Shown here one piece after another: positions 34,265 to 43,406 of a DNA stretch of 64,000 bases; the stretch's first letter is position 1; the number at the start of each line of letters is the position of its first letter. The stretch lies in assembly GCA_947475525.1 (NCBI GenBank), contig CANJMI010000019.1:49843-113842 (forward strand). The letters are read 5' to 3'. The notes under the pieces were generated by a model that was given only the letters and a program-made list of their open reading frames with translations, did no database searches and was not told the origin of the DNA. The position numbers and the translations under genes were made by a program. This DNA is from Polyangiaceae bacterium. Lineage in GTDB: Bacteria > Myxococcota_A > Polyangia > Polyangiales > Polyangiaceae.

Positions 34265-34684
34265 TCAGGGTGTCGTGCCAGTGCCGCCGACCGCGCATAG
34301 CAGCCAGAAGTCGATGCAGGTGCCGTTCAGCACCGTGAGGGTGTTCTCGTCGAGCGCCTTCAGCTCGACCTCGTTGCCCGCAGCCTGCGCGACCGAGCCG
34401 CTCGCGACGCCATCTTTCTCGAACGAGAGCCAGCACTGCCACCATCGTGGGCGTTCGCCGAGGTTGTGGTGGAGCGTGTAATAGGAGCCGCCCGGATAGT
34501 AGAGGAGCTCTCCGTCCCAATCGGACGTCATGTACACGCCGTGCTCGGTGGTCCCACCGGTGTAGGGGATGGGCTGGTCGGTCCGCGGTCGCTTGCAGAT
34601 CGTGGGCGCGTTCGTGCAGCCCGTCGCCGTGCCGAAGAGGAGGGGGCCGGCCAGGAGGGCGGTTGCGATCAGGCGCCGAGCCAT
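34265..34684 (-). CDS. Small lipoprotein of unknown function
   Basis: 139 residues with a lipoprotein signal (ATALLAGPLLFGTATGC, lipobox ATGC). The mature part contains several Trp, Tyr and Cys residues (GVYMTSDWDGELLYYPGGSYYT, RWWQCWLSF) and looks like a small beta-rich domain. It overlaps the end of hemB by 16 bp on the same strand and is probably translated from the same message, but no link to heme synthesis is evident. Confidence 0.65.
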   Translation of the reverse strand: MARRLIATALLAGPLLFGTATGCTNAPTICKRPRTDQPIPYTGGTTEHGVYMTSDWDGELLYYPGGSYYTLHHNLGERPRWWQCWLSFEKDGVASGSVAQAAGNEVELKALDENTLTVLNGTCIDFWLLCAVGGTGTTP

Positions 34685-35652
34685 CGGGCAGCATCCATCG
34701 CGTGATAGGTGAGAATGAAGTCCGCCCCCGCGCGACGAAACGAGGTGAGAAGCTCGAGCACCGCGCGCTCCTCGTCGATCATGCCGGCCGCGGAGGCGGC
34801 CTTGATCATCGCGTATTCGCCGCTCACGTTGTAGACGCCCACCGGCAACACGGTCGCGGCGCGCACTTTCGCGAGGATGTCGAGGTACGGCATACCTGGT
34901 TTGACCATCAGCATGTCCGCGCCTTCGTCCTCGTCGAGCCGTGCTTCTCGCAGGGCCTCGCGAGCGTTCGCGGGATCCATTTGGTAGCCGGCACGATCAC
35001 CGAATTTCGGTGCGCAGTCTGCGGCTTCGCGGAACGGCCCGTAGAACGCGGAGGCATACTTGACGGCGTAAGAAAGGAGCGCGGTTTCGGTGAAGCCTTC
35101 TTCGTCGAGCGCTTCGCGGATCGCGCCGACTCGGCCGTCCATCATGTCGCTCGGGGCCACGACGTCGGCCCCCGCGCGCGCGTGGCAGAGGGCAGATTCA
35201 GCGAGAATTTCCAGTGTTGCGTCGTTGTCGACGACCATGCCTTGCGGCGTCTCGCGGAGGATGCCGCAATGACCGTGATCGGTGTACTCGTCGACGCACA
35301 CGTCGGTGATGACGAGCAACTCGGGGGCGGCGTCTTTCATTGCGGCGATGGCGCGCGGCACGGGGCCCTCCGGATCGTAGGCGCCGGAACCACGGTCATC
35401 TTTGGTGGCCGGCAAGCCGAAGAGGATCACTCCGCCGAGCTTCAATGCCGCGCACTCTTTCGCGATTCGCGCAGCGTCGCTCACGGGAAGCTGGAAGACG
35501 CCGGGCATCGTACGCACGGGTTTCTTCTCGTCGAGGGTTGCCGAAAAGAAGAGCGGGAGGATGAGATCATTCGGTGCGAGCGACGTCTCGCGCACGAGGG
35601 CGCGAATGGCAGGGGAGCGGCGCAGGCGGCGAGGGCGTTGAACCGGAAACAC
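34669..35652 (-). CDS. hemB: Porphobilinogen synthase (delta-aminolevulinic acid dehydratase)
   Basis: 327 residues with both Schiff-base lysine regions (SYAVKYASAFYGPF and MLMVKPGMPYLDI), RAGADVVAPSDMMDGRV and VYNVSGEYAMIKAA. It condenses two 5-aminolevulinates to porphobilinogen. The metal site segment reads TDVCVDEYTDHGHCG: the first and third zinc-type cysteines are kept, but the second is Asp, a hybrid of the Cys-rich and Asp-rich classes. GTG 35652 lies 6 nt after TATGCT on the minus strand. It is divergent from hemD with 53 bp between them, a shared heme promoter region. Confidence 0.95.
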   Translation of the reverse strand: MFPVQRPRRLRRSPAIRALVRETSLAPNDLILPLFFSATLDEKKPVRTMPGVFQLPVSDAARIAKECAALKLGGVILFGLPATKDDRGSGAYDPEGPVPRAIAAMKDAAPELLVITDVCVDEYTDHGHCGILRETPQGMVVDNDATLEILAESALCHARAGADVVAPSDMMDGRVGAIREALDEEGFTETALLSYAVKYASAFYGPFREAADCAPKFGDRAGYQMDPANAREALREARLDEDEGADMLMVKPGMPYLDILAKVRAATVLPVGVYNVSGEYAMIKAASAAGMIDEERAVLELLTSFRRAGADFILTYHAMDAARWLGA

Positions 35653-35705
35653 GCGCGCAGCATAGCAAAGACGAGCGACGCGCGGTGTACACTCACCCCG
35701 AGCCG

Positions 35706-36515
35706 ATGACCGAGCCTGCTGCGACCTGCGATCCGCGAACGCTCTTGGGGCTGCGGGTGCTCCTCACGCGGCCGGCCCATCAAGCTCGCGGCACGGTCGC
35801 GCTCCTTCAACGCCGCGGAGCGGAGGCGGTCTCGTTTCCGATCATTGCGATAGAGCCGATGCTAGGCGAAGCGAGCGTCGCGCGTGCAGTCGAGGAGCTC
35901 GCGGCGAGATGCTACGACGTCGCGGTCTTCACGAGCGACAACAGCGTGCGTTGCTTCTTGGACGCCATCGGTTTCGCGAACGCGAGTGTGGCGGTATTCG
36001 ACGGCGTGCGCGTCGCGGCTGTCGGACCTGCAACCGCGGCCGCCTTGCACGAGCGAGGTGTTGTTACGGACGTCGTTGCAGAGACGTTCATTGCCGAGAG
36101 CTTGGCTGAGGCGATCCTCGCGCTGAATCCGCCGCCTTCGCGGGTGCTCCTTCCGCGCGCGCTGGTGGCCCGCGAAATCTTGCCCGTGACGTTGCGTCGC
36201 GCCGGCGTGACCGTCGACGTCGTGCCCGTTTATCGCACCGTGCCCGCTTCGAAGGAACGTGCCGCCGAGCTCGCTTGTCTGCTCACGTCGATCGATGTCG
36301 TGATGCTGACGTCGAGCAGCACCGTCGAGCACTTGTGCGGCTTGCTCGGGGACGACGCGGCCCGGCTTCTCGCGGGGACTGTGCTCGCGAGCATCGGGCC
36401 GATCACGACAGGAACTGCGGAAAAACACGGCCTTTCCGTTGCGGTCACCGCCGAGGTCAGTACGACCGAGGGACTCGCCGACGCCCTCGAACGCTACGTC
36501 GAACGGCGACGCTGA
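35706..36515 (+). CDS. hemD: Uroporphyrinogen-III synthase
   Basis: 269 residues with the two-lobed HemD pattern: LRVLLTRPAHQARGTVALLQRRGAEAVSFPII, YDVAVFTSDNSVRCFL, VRVAAVGPATAAAL, VLLPRALVAREILPVTLRRAG, VYRTVP, VVMLTSSSTVEHL and LASIGPITTGTAEKHGL. It closes hydroxymethylbilane to uroporphyrinogen III. ATG 35706 follows TACACT by 12 nt; the frame extends upstream through the hemB start without homology. Its 3' end overlaps the convergent GH15 gene by 59 bp. hemC is not in the window. Confidence 0.87.
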   Translation: MTEPAATCDPRTLLGLRVLLTRPAHQARGTVALLQRRGAEAVSFPIIAIEPMLGEASVARAVEELAARCYDVAVFTSDNSVRCFLDAIGFANASVAVFDGVRVAAVGPATAAALHERGVVTDVVAETFIAESLAEAILALNPPPSRVLLPRALVAREILPVTLRRAGVTVDVVPVYRTVPASKERAAELACLLTSIDVVMLTSSSTVEHLCGLLGDDAARLLAGTVLASIGPITTGTAEKHGLSVAVTAEVSTTEGLADALERYVERRR

Positions 36516-38988
36516 CGGCGAGCCCGAGCGAGGCGAACCCTAAGAGCGCGGGGTCGTTCGCCTTGCCGATCGTGCAGCTGCAGCCCGACCCAACATCACT
36601 CGGCGGACCGCTCGTCGTGCCGGCTTGTCCGCCCCCTCCGTTTCCGCCGCCCCCGCTCGTGCCTTCGTCGAAGTAGGCGCCGCACGCTGGGTCTTCCGTT
36701 GCTCCGCGCGCCTGCAACGCGAGCGCGTAGGCGCCGGCGCCGAAGCCGATCATCGGCGAGTTGAATTTGTAGGTTCCTTTCGCTTCGTCGAAGACCTCAC
36801 CCATCTCGAGGTAGTTGGCGGCGGCCTGGTCGCCGACCCAGTCGGTGAGGCGCGCCGCTCGCTCTTCGTTGCCGAGCTTGCTCGCAGCGACGGCGCCACG
36901 CAGATCGACGAACGCCCACTCTCCACTGTCGTATTCGCTGCCCCACGGGCTCAAATCCTCGGCCCCGGCGTGGTCGGTCCGATCATCGTTTCGGGCCCAC
37001 CCCGCACCGGCGGGCGTGCGCAGCTCGGCCTCGACGCCTGCCATCGTGGCTTTCGCGATGCGCCCCTTGGGATCGAACAGGCCGAGCGCGATCGCCTCGA
37101 GCACCGCGGCGTCGCGGTAACCGCTGCCGCTCGCGAGCTCTTCGGTGTTTGAGGCGAGTGCACCTTGCGCGTCGGTGAGCTTCTCGGCGATGGCCTTACG
37201 GAGCGCGATCCCGGCGCTCCGATAGGTCTCCGCGTGTTGCGCGTCCCCCGCGAGCGTGGCGAGGTCCGCTGCGTCGCAGAGGCCGCGTGCTGCGGTGATG
37301 CTCGTGTACGCCCAGTGCCGCTCGCGCCCCTTCCAGTGCGTCTCCCAAATAGACGAGTCCGGTCGGATGAGGCCGCTCTCGGGCTCGATGAGCGCAAGGA
37401 GTGCATCCGCGACCAGTGGTCCGACGGTCTCCCAGCGCGCTTGGACGAACGCGTCGTCTCCACTCGCGCGCTGGTAGGTGCGGAGGGCCCATAGAAAGAG
37501 ACCGAATCCGTCGAATTCCAAGTTCGGACCGAACTCGTTGAAGTCGGTCTCTTCGACCCCCATGCCGTGGTACCGCACGAGCGAGAGGCGGTAGGGCGGC
37601 ATCGCGTAGTTCTTGAGCTCATCCCAGGTCTGGAAGCGGCCGCCTTCGGCCTCGAGAAAGTAGGCGAGCGCGTCTTTTGCTTCGCCAGCGAGGCCCATCT
37701 GCGCGAGCGCAGCCACGGCGTAGGAACCGTCGCGCAGCCACGAGACCGTCCACTCGCCGGGCGGAAGGCTCGCGAGGAGCGCACCCTTGCCACGGTGGAC
37801 CACGGTGCCGGGTAGCGTGGCTTGGGGACCACCGCGCGTCGCGCCAAACCGAGTGAAGCGCGCCTCGCCGTCTTTCGAAAGCCACTCGCGCAGGTACGCG
37901 CTCGACTCTTGCACTTGGGCCATCGAGAGCATCACGGCTTGATGCCGATAGATCGATTCCTCCTCCTCCGAGAGTTTCGCGGGGACCTTCACACGCGATT
38001 GAAACGTGTTCCATTCGGCGAGCTCCGCCATGACGAGCGCCTCCGCGTCGCGACCGAGAACGTACTGATCGAGCCAGCCCTGCACGGCTTTCTGCGCGAA
38101 CGGGTCACCATGGTGCGCGAACGCGACTCCGACCCACTTCGTTCCGCCCGCAGGGATGCTCCCGACGTTCCACTGGAAGCCCGTCACGCTTCCGTCGTGG
38201 ACGGGCGCCTCGCCGCTCAAGTCGGGAAAGTCACCGCTGCCCGAGTCCACGATGGCGAACAGGTTCGCGCTCGCCCCCGCGCCGCCGAAGGAGCCCCCAT
38301 GGTGGCTCGCAGCACCGAGCGGACGCGCGACGATCACCCCCGCAAAGCCGCGCTCGGCGAGATCTCCGCTCGGGCCGTCGTAGGTCGCGGTCTCACCGTT
38401 TTCGCCGATGTCGTCGCGCGCGCCCGGGCGTCCGAACCCGAGGTGAAAATTGTGGATGGAAAACGCCGCGACATTGCTCGCCGGCGTCGCGCCCGTGTTC
38501 TCGAGCTTGAGAGCCATCACGAAGCCCGCGTGCTCGAGACCCCGGGGGGCAAACACGTACTCGGTCAGCTCGAGCGCGCCGCGGCTCTGGACCATCCGTA
38601 CGATGCCCGTTCCGCCAAGCGCGTTCGGCGACCGCTCGACATAGCCGCTTCGTTTTCGATCGACGGGGTCGGCGGTGAGCCAGCTCTGGTCGCCCCCGGT
38701 CCGCAGTCCGAAATAGGCGTCGTAAAGGAGGTCACGCGTTGGAACGGCGAGGGGCTGATTGCCGCTCCAGAGTTCCTTTCCGCTGCCGTCGAGTAGCGGC
38801 TCCTCTGAGGCATAGACGTGCTCGCGGAAGTGCACGACGCGCCGACTCTCGAGGTCGAGCATCACGGCGCCGTGGCCGTTCGAGCCCGGAACGTAACGAA
38901 GCGTCGTCGTGACGGGCACCTCTGCGAAACAGGTCGAGGCCGTAGCGAGCGTTGCGAGGAACAAGGCAAGGGGTGTCAGGTGTTTCAT
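36457..38988 (-). CDS. GH15-like glucoamylase family protein with MYXO-CTERM-type tail
   Basis: 843 residues. Signal peptide (LTPLALFLATLATASTCFA), a beta-sandwich N-terminal domain (~25-320), then an alpha/alpha-barrel region (~340-770) with GH15 landmarks: WTVSWLRDGSYAVAALAQMG, FDGFGLFLWALRTY, and PDSSIWETHWKGRERHWAYTS with Glu549 as the likely catalytic acid. The end is a Gly/Ser/Thr linker, GCSC, a hydrophobic stretch (LLGFASLGLAVSVAV) and RRSVRGRRR, a MYXO-CTERM-like sorting tail. It probably releases glucose or a related sugar from polysaccharide at the cell surface. ATG 39003 is an alternative start. The 3' end overlaps hemD in convergent orientation. Confidence 0.83.
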   Translation of the reverse strand: MKHLTPLALFLATLATASTCFAEVPVTTTLRYVPGSNGHGAVMLDLESRRVVHFREHVYASEEPLLDGSGKELWSGNQPLAVPTRDLLYDAYFGLRTGGDQSWLTADPVDRKRSGYVERSPNALGGTGIVRMVQSRGALELTEYVFAPRGLEHAGFVMALKLENTGATPASNVAAFSIHNFHLGFGRPGARDDIGENGETATYDGPSGDLAERGFAGVIVARPLGAASHHGGSFGGAGASANLFAIVDSGSGDFPDLSGEAPVHDGSVTGFQWNVGSIPAGGTKWVGVAFAHHGDPFAQKAVQGWLDQYVLGRDAEALVMAELAEWNTFQSRVKVPAKLSEEEESIYRHQAVMLSMAQVQESSAYLREWLSKDGEARFTRFGATRGGPQATLPGTVVHRGKGALLASLPPGEWTVSWLRDGSYAVAALAQMGLAGEAKDALAYFLEAEGGRFQTWDELKNYAMPPYRLSLVRYHGMGVEETDFNEFGPNLEFDGFGLFLWALRTYQRASGDDAFVQARWETVGPLVADALLALIEPESGLIRPDSSIWETHWKGRERHWAYTSITAARGLCDAADLATLAGDAQHAETYRSAGIALRKAIAEKLTDAQGALASNTEELASGSGYRDAAVLEAIALGLFDPKGRIAKATMAGVEAELRTPAGAGWARNDDRTDHAGAEDLSPWGSEYDSGEWAFVDLRGAVAASKLGNEERAARLTDWVGDQAAANYLEMGEVFDEAKGTYKFNSPMIGFGAGAYALALQARGATEDPACGAYFDEGTSGGGGNGGGGQAGTTSGPPSDVGSGCSCTIGKANDPALLGFASLGLAVSVAVRRSVRGRRRVPRSY

Positions 38989-39141
38989 GCTCGTGCGTTC
39001 CATTCACAAAGAAGGTGCCCGATCCAAAGTGGTCGTGTTAACGACCCCCCGGACCCCGGGAATACAGTATCCGCCTGTCCCGCGTGGCTGTCTGGCTCTT
39101 TGCCCGACGGTGCATCGCGGGTCCTGGCAAAAGGAAGAATC

Positions 39142-39675
39142 ATGAAGCGTTTTGCCCTCATTTCCATGGCAGTCGTGTGCGGTTTCGGTCTCGTTGGCTG
39201 CGAAAAAGAGAAGCCGCCGGTAACCCCCGACCAAGTCTTGGAGGCCGCTCCCGAGAAGAAAACGCCCGACGCGAAAGAGGATGGCAAGGACGACGACGCC
39301 AACAAGGCGAATGCGTCGGTGGACGACCAGATCGCCAAGATGTGCGAGTTGCCCGAAGCGCGTTTCGACTTCGACTCGTCGTCGGTCAGCGGCGATGCCC
39401 GCAAGGTCGTAGGCCTGATCGCGTCGTGCTTCCTCACAGGCCCCGGTAAGGGCAAAAGCATCAACGTCGTCGGTCACGCGGATTCCCGCGGCGAGGAAGA
39501 GTACAACCTCGCCCTCGGGCAGCGTCGCTCCGGGTCGATGGCGTCGCTCTTTCAGCAGGCGGGCCTCGGCGAGGATCGCGTGAACTCGTCGTCGCGTGGC
39601 GAGCTCGACGCCACCGGCACCGACGCCAGCGGCTGGTCGCGCGATAGGCGCGTGGAGATATTGCTCGCAAAATGA
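39142..39675 (+). CDS. pal: Peptidoglycan-associated lipoprotein, OmpA family
   Basis: 177 residues. Lipoprotein signal ending LVGC, a charged Lys/Asp-rich linker (~20-60), then an OmpA-C domain with ARFDFDSSSV, INVVGHADSRGEEEYNLALGQRRSGSM and SSSRGELDATG, the peptidoglycan-binding signature. It anchors the outer membrane to the wall in the Tol-Pal system. The start is supported by AAGGAAG at 39131-39137. The stop overlaps tolQ (ATGA). Placing pal first rather than last differs from the enterobacterial order. Confidence 0.92.
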   Translation: MKRFALISMAVVCGFGLVGCEKEKPPVTPDQVLEAAPEKKTPDAKEDGKDDDANKANASVDDQIAKMCELPEARFDFDSSSVSGDARKVVGLIASCFLTGPGKGKSINVVGHADSRGEEEYNLALGQRRSGSMASLFQQAGLGEDRVNSSSRGELDATGTDASGWSRDRRVEILLAK

Positions 39676-40649
39676 GCGGCAATCCTTCCACTGCGGTTGC
39701 GACGACGGTTGCTCTCGACCCGCTCTCGCTTGCGAAGAACAGCTCGGGCGTCGTTTTCGTCGTCCTTTTGTTGCTGATCGTTGCAGCGGTTGCGGTGTGG
39801 TTCATCACCGTCTTGAAGCTCCTGCAGCTGCGGCGCTGGTCCGCGGCCCAGGCACGCTTCGAGGAAGACTGCGCACGTGCGGAGGGGGCCGAGATTTTAT
39901 TCGAGATGGCGCGGCACCACGGGGACGCGCCGGGCGCACGTGTCGTAGCCACCTTGCAACGGCGCCAGAACGTGCCGGCCGCGCTGGAGGGCGTCGCCAA
40001 ACGCGCGCTCGTCGAGGAACAGAAGCGGGCGACGAGCATGATGGCGGCGCTCGGATCGATCGGCTCGGCCGCGCCATTCATCGGTCTCTTCGGTACGGTG
40101 TGGGGAATCATGGATGCGTTCTTGCGAATCGGTCGCGAGAAGAGCGCGTCGCTTCCGGTCGTCGCCCCGGCGATCGGCGAAGCCTTGATCGCCACCGCGG
40201 TTGGACTCTTCGCGGCGATCCCGGCGGTCATTGCGTACAACGCGATATCCAAAAAGGTCGATGACCTCCTCAGCGAAGTCGAGTCCGCGGCTCAAGGCTG
40301 GGTCGCCATCATTTCGCGCGAGGCGATGAACCGTTTGACGATCGCGCCCCAGCCTGTCGGAGCTCCCGCGGCATCCTCCCCGGCCGCTCCGGGCCCGATC
40401 GTGTCCGCGCCGATAAGCCACTTCGTGCCGAGCCCGATGACGCCCGCGCCGCCGAATAGCTTCGCGCCGGGTTCGATGACGCCGCGCCCTTCGCATTCGG
40501 CATCGATGGCTCCGACCCCGCAACCGGGGGGCGTTCTTCCGCCGACCCCGCTGCCTCCACGCCCGCATTTTACCGAGCCAAATGAATTGTCTGGCCCCTT
40601 GCCGCTAAACCAGCTGCGCAAGCCTGGTCCTCCCTACCCAGGGCGCTGA
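39672..40649 (+). CDS. tolQ: TolQ/ExbB-type proton channel protein
   Basis: 325 residues. One N-terminal membrane segment (VVFVVLLLLIVAAVAVWFITVL), a cytoplasmic helical region, and the conserved MotA/TolQ/ExbB core ALGSIGSAAPFIGLFGTVWGIMDAF plus PAIGEALIATAVGLFAAIPAVIAYN. It forms the proton channel with TolR that energises TolA. Unlike typical TolQ (~230 residues) it has a Pro/Ser/Met-rich C-terminal extension of ~85 residues with repeated SPMTPAPP-like units, function unknown. Overlaps pal by 4 bp. Confidence 0.92.
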   Translation: MSGNPSTAVATTVALDPLSLAKNSSGVVFVVLLLLIVAAVAVWFITVLKLLQLRRWSAAQARFEEDCARAEGAEILFEMARHHGDAPGARVVATLQRRQNVPAALEGVAKRALVEEQKRATSMMAALGSIGSAAPFIGLFGTVWGIMDAFLRIGREKSASLPVVAPAIGEALIATAVGLFAAIPAVIAYNAISKKVDDLLSEVESAAQGWVAIISREAMNRLTIAPQPVGAPAASSPAAPGPIVSAPISHFVPSPMTPAPPNSFAPGSMTPRPSHSASMAPTPQPGGVLPPTPLPPRPHFTEPNELSGPLPLNQLRKPGPPYPGR

Positions 40650-40663
40650 GGCGAAGTAAGACG

Positions 40664-41083
40664 ATGGGGATGAGCCTGGGGAATCGTCGTGGTCGTGGCT
40701 TCAGCGACATCAACATCACGCCCCTCGTCGACGTCATGCTGGTCCTCCTCGTCGTCTTTATGGTGACGGCTCCGCTTATCACGTCCGGCTTGCGCGTCGA
40801 GTTGCCGAACGTGCGGGCGCAGAACACGCCCGTGACCGATACGAAGCTCGTCGTCACGGTCACCAAAGATGAGGTGATCATGTTCGCGGAGCGGGATGTC
40901 ACCGCGGACCTCGAGAGCGTGCTGGTTTCGAGCGAGCGCGTTCAACAAGAGAAGGAACTCTACATCCGCGCGGACAAAAACGCGCGTTATGGCGCCGTTG
41001 CGCGCGTCGTCGCGGCAGCTCGAGCGGCCGGGGTCGAGGGGCTGAACCTCCTCGTGGAACCTGATCTCGAGACGCTGAAGTGA
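40664..41083 (+). CDS. tolR: TolR/ExbD-type biopolymer transport protein
   Basis: 139 residues. The ISD-type NITPLVDVMLVLLVVFMVTAPL membrane segment carries the conserved proton-path Asp. The periplasmic part includes VTVTKDEVIMFAERDV, ELYIRADKNARYGAVARVVAAARAAGV, usual for TolR/ExbD. Partner of TolQ. The stop overlaps the GTG of the tolA-like gene. Confidence 0.94.
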   Translation: MGMSLGNRRGRGFSDINITPLVDVMLVLLVVFMVTAPLITSGLRVELPNVRAQNTPVTDTKLVVTVTKDEVIMFAERDVTADLESVLVSSERVQQEKELYIRADKNARYGAVARVVAAARAAGVEGLNLLVEPDLETLK

Positions 41084-41940
41084 GCGAGGAGTCGATGCGA
41101 CCTCTTCGAGACTTTCGCACTGCAGAAATCGTGACCGCGGCCCTGGTGGCGCTGCCGATTCCATTCGTGGCCGCGTTCGCGCTCGCGGTGTCGAGTGCAG
41201 CGAATTCGTCGGATTACCCAGCGATCGATCGGGGTGCGGCCACGCCGATCCGCGTGAGACCCGTGCTTGATCTCGAGTCGCCGAACGTGAAGCTCGGCGG
41301 TGGCAAGGTGAAGGTCAAGATGCCAAAGGCGTGGGCCGATCCGCCCGCTCCGACGGCGCCGCACGAAGCGCGTGTCAGCACCAAAGCGAAGGACGAAGTG
41401 GGCGCGATCCCTCCCAAAGACATGCCGCTCGCGCAGCCAAACACGCTCGAACAACCGCAAGCTTCGGCCTCCGCCGAGCCCGTCGCGTCGAGCGATTCAC
41501 CGCCTCTCGAAGATGCCCCGCCGACGACGGTGGGTGGCTCGACCGATGGGCCGCCGGGCGACACCAACACCGCGCCCCTTGGACCGGGCGCGCCCGGAGG
41601 GGATCCGAACGGTGACCCGAATGCCGATCCAAAGAAGCGCAATGCCGCTCGGCGTTACCTCGGTCGCGTCGTCTCGTGGTTTACGAGTCGCTTTCACGCG
41701 GCGTGTCAGAACCTCACGCCGGAGGAGCGCGCGAAGTTTCGTGCAGTGGCGTCGGTGACCCTTGGCGCAGACGGAACCGTGCTCAGCTTCTCGTTATCGA
41801 AGAGCGGCAATCCCGAGATCGATGGCGCCGCCGAGCGCGCGATGCAATCTGCTCAAGGTCAGCAAGTTCCGCCTCCGCCTGAGGACTTTCCGGAGTTGCG
41901 TCCGAATTCGACCAACGTCACCTTCGTCTGTGGATCATGA
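41080..41940 (+). CDS. tolA: TolA/TonB-like energy-transducing protein
   Basis: 286 residues. One N-terminal membrane segment (IVTAALVALPIPFVAAFALAV), a Pro/Ala/Ser-rich periplasmic linker (~55-185; KDMPLAQPNTLEQ, GPPGDTNTAPLGPG), and a C-terminal globular domain (~190-286) with RAVASVTLGADGTVLSFSLSKSGNPEIDGAAERAM, matching the TonB/TolA C-terminal fold. The long alanine-rich helix of enterobacterial TolA is missing. Position and fold support a TolA role. GTG 41080 overlaps the tolR stop. Confidence 0.85.
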   Translation: MSEESMRPLRDFRTAEIVTAALVALPIPFVAAFALAVSSAANSSDYPAIDRGAATPIRVRPVLDLESPNVKLGGGKVKVKMPKAWADPPAPTAPHEARVSTKAKDEVGAIPPKDMPLAQPNTLEQPQASASAEPVASSDSPPLEDAPPTTVGGSTDGPPGDTNTAPLGPGAPGGDPNGDPNADPKKRNAARRYLGRVVSWFTSRFHAACQNLTPEERAKFRAVASVTLGADGTVLSFSLSKSGNPEIDGAAERAMQSAQGQQVPPPPEDFPELRPNSTNVTFVCGS

Positions 41941-43286
41941 TGCTTCGACAGCGCCCGTTTCAAATTCTTCCCTGGTTGCTCACGGCCTGCGCCGCGTTCC
42001 TGCTGATGCCTTCGGCGCGCGCCGAATCTCCGGAGGAGACGCCGACCCAGAAGCCCGAAGACATCTTGAAGAACATCGTTGTCGCGTCGAGCGTCAGCGT
42101 TGCGGGGCGACCCTTGCCCAAGATTGCGATCCACCCGACCCTCGCGGCGGACGAGTACGACATCACGCTGCGCAACGTCGTGCGCCGCGACCTGGACCTC
42201 TCCGGTGAGTATGAACTCTTGCCCGAGCCCGAGGACGCACTCCTCTCCGACGCGAACGTCGACATCGAGGGATGGAAGAAGAAGGGCGCCGAGGCGGTCG
42301 TCAAGTTGGTCGGTAAAACACAGGAGAACGGGAAGATCGCCCTGGATGCGCTCGCGTGGTTGACCGACTCGGCCGAGGCTCCGGTCTACCAGACTCACGT
42401 CGAGGTGGAGCCGAGCCAGGTACGCGTCGCATCGCACCGCTTGGCCGATGCGATCGTGGGTGCACTCACCGGCACGGCGGGTGGGTTTTCCAGCGAAATG
42501 ACGTTTGTTTTCGGTTCCGGAAAAGCGCGCCGCGTCTACGTGATCGATAGCGATGGCCATGATCCGCACGGGGTATCCCCGCCCGGTCAGCTCGCGCTCG
42601 CGCCGACTTTCGGGCCGAACCACACGCTCTACTGGGCGGCGAGCAGCGACCGCGGCGCGTTCATGCTCTACCGGGCCGGGAGTCCCGAGCCCCTCGTACT
42701 TTTGCCGCGCGGCTCGGTGTACGGCCTCGCGTTCTCGCGCAACGAGGACCAGGTCGCGGTGTCGATTGCACGTGGCGGCGGCATCAAGCTCTTCAAGGGA
42801 CCAGACCTCGAGCATCTCAGCGTAGCCGCCGCGAACGACCTCGCGATGCACCCGGCGTGGTCGCCGAACGACCGCCTCGCGTACGTCGGCGATTCAAAGT
42901 TGGGCACGCGCGTCTTCGTCGATGAAAAGCCGATCACTCCGGCGGGCCTGATGGCCTCCGCGCCTGTGTTCTGCCGCCATCCGGATGGGGTGCGCGCGCT
43001 CTTCAGCATCGGCATCGGAAAGGCGACCGACATCGCGGCTTCCGGAGAAAACGGTGGCGGTGTCGTGCGCCTCACTTCGGGAGGCACGAGCCGCTCTCCC
43101 GCATGCAGCCCCGATGGCCGACTCGTCGCTTTCTTCTCGACCCGTCAGGGCGGAGCTGGCCCCGGGCTCTACATCATGCGCATCGATGGTTCACGCGCGA
43201 AGCGAGTCTCGACGCTCGTCGGAGATTCGCTTCGATGGGCGCGGGTTCCGACGGGCAACGTGACGCGTTTTTCCGAGAGCAAGTAG
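41937..43286 (+). CDS. tolB: Periplasmic Tol-Pal protein TolB
   Basis: 449 residues. Signal peptide (LLTACAAFLLMPSARA), a TolB N-terminal domain (~50-170; RPLPKIAIHPTLA, LSGEYELLP, AYQTHVEVE-like), and a C-terminal six-bladed propeller of PD40 units (RRVYVIDSDGHDPHG, LAYVGDSKLGTRVFV, RSPACSPDGRLVAFFSTRQGGAGPGLYIMRIDGS). It binds Pal in the periplasm. ATG 41937 overlaps the tolA stop. Completes a five-gene coupled operon. Confidence 0.9.
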   Translation: MMLRQRPFQILPWLLTACAAFLLMPSARAESPEETPTQKPEDILKNIVVASSVSVAGRPLPKIAIHPTLAADEYDITLRNVVRRDLDLSGEYELLPEPEDALLSDANVDIEGWKKKGAEAVVKLVGKTQENGKIALDALAWLTDSAEAPVYQTHVEVEPSQVRVASHRLADAIVGALTGTAGGFSSEMTFVFGSGKARRVYVIDSDGHDPHGVSPPGQLALAPTFGPNHTLYWAASSDRGAFMLYRAGSPEPLVLLPRGSVYGLAFSRNEDQVAVSIARGGGIKLFKGPDLEHLSVAAANDLAMHPAWSPNDRLAYVGDSKLGTRVFVDEKPITPAGLMASAPVFCRHPDGVRALFSIGIGKATDIAASGENGGGVVRLTSGGTSRSPACSPDGRLVAFFSTRQGGAGPGLYIMRIDGSRAKRVSTLVGDSLRWARVPTGNVTRFSESK

Positions 43287-43406
43287 GGTTCATCGCGATA
43301 CCGTTTGCTCGTATCGCATCGCATCGCGTCGTGAACGTGCGTGGATGTTTTCGTTGAGGCGGGCGGCGGTGTACGCTCTCGCGCTCAATTAGAGGGTGAA
43401 GCAAAC

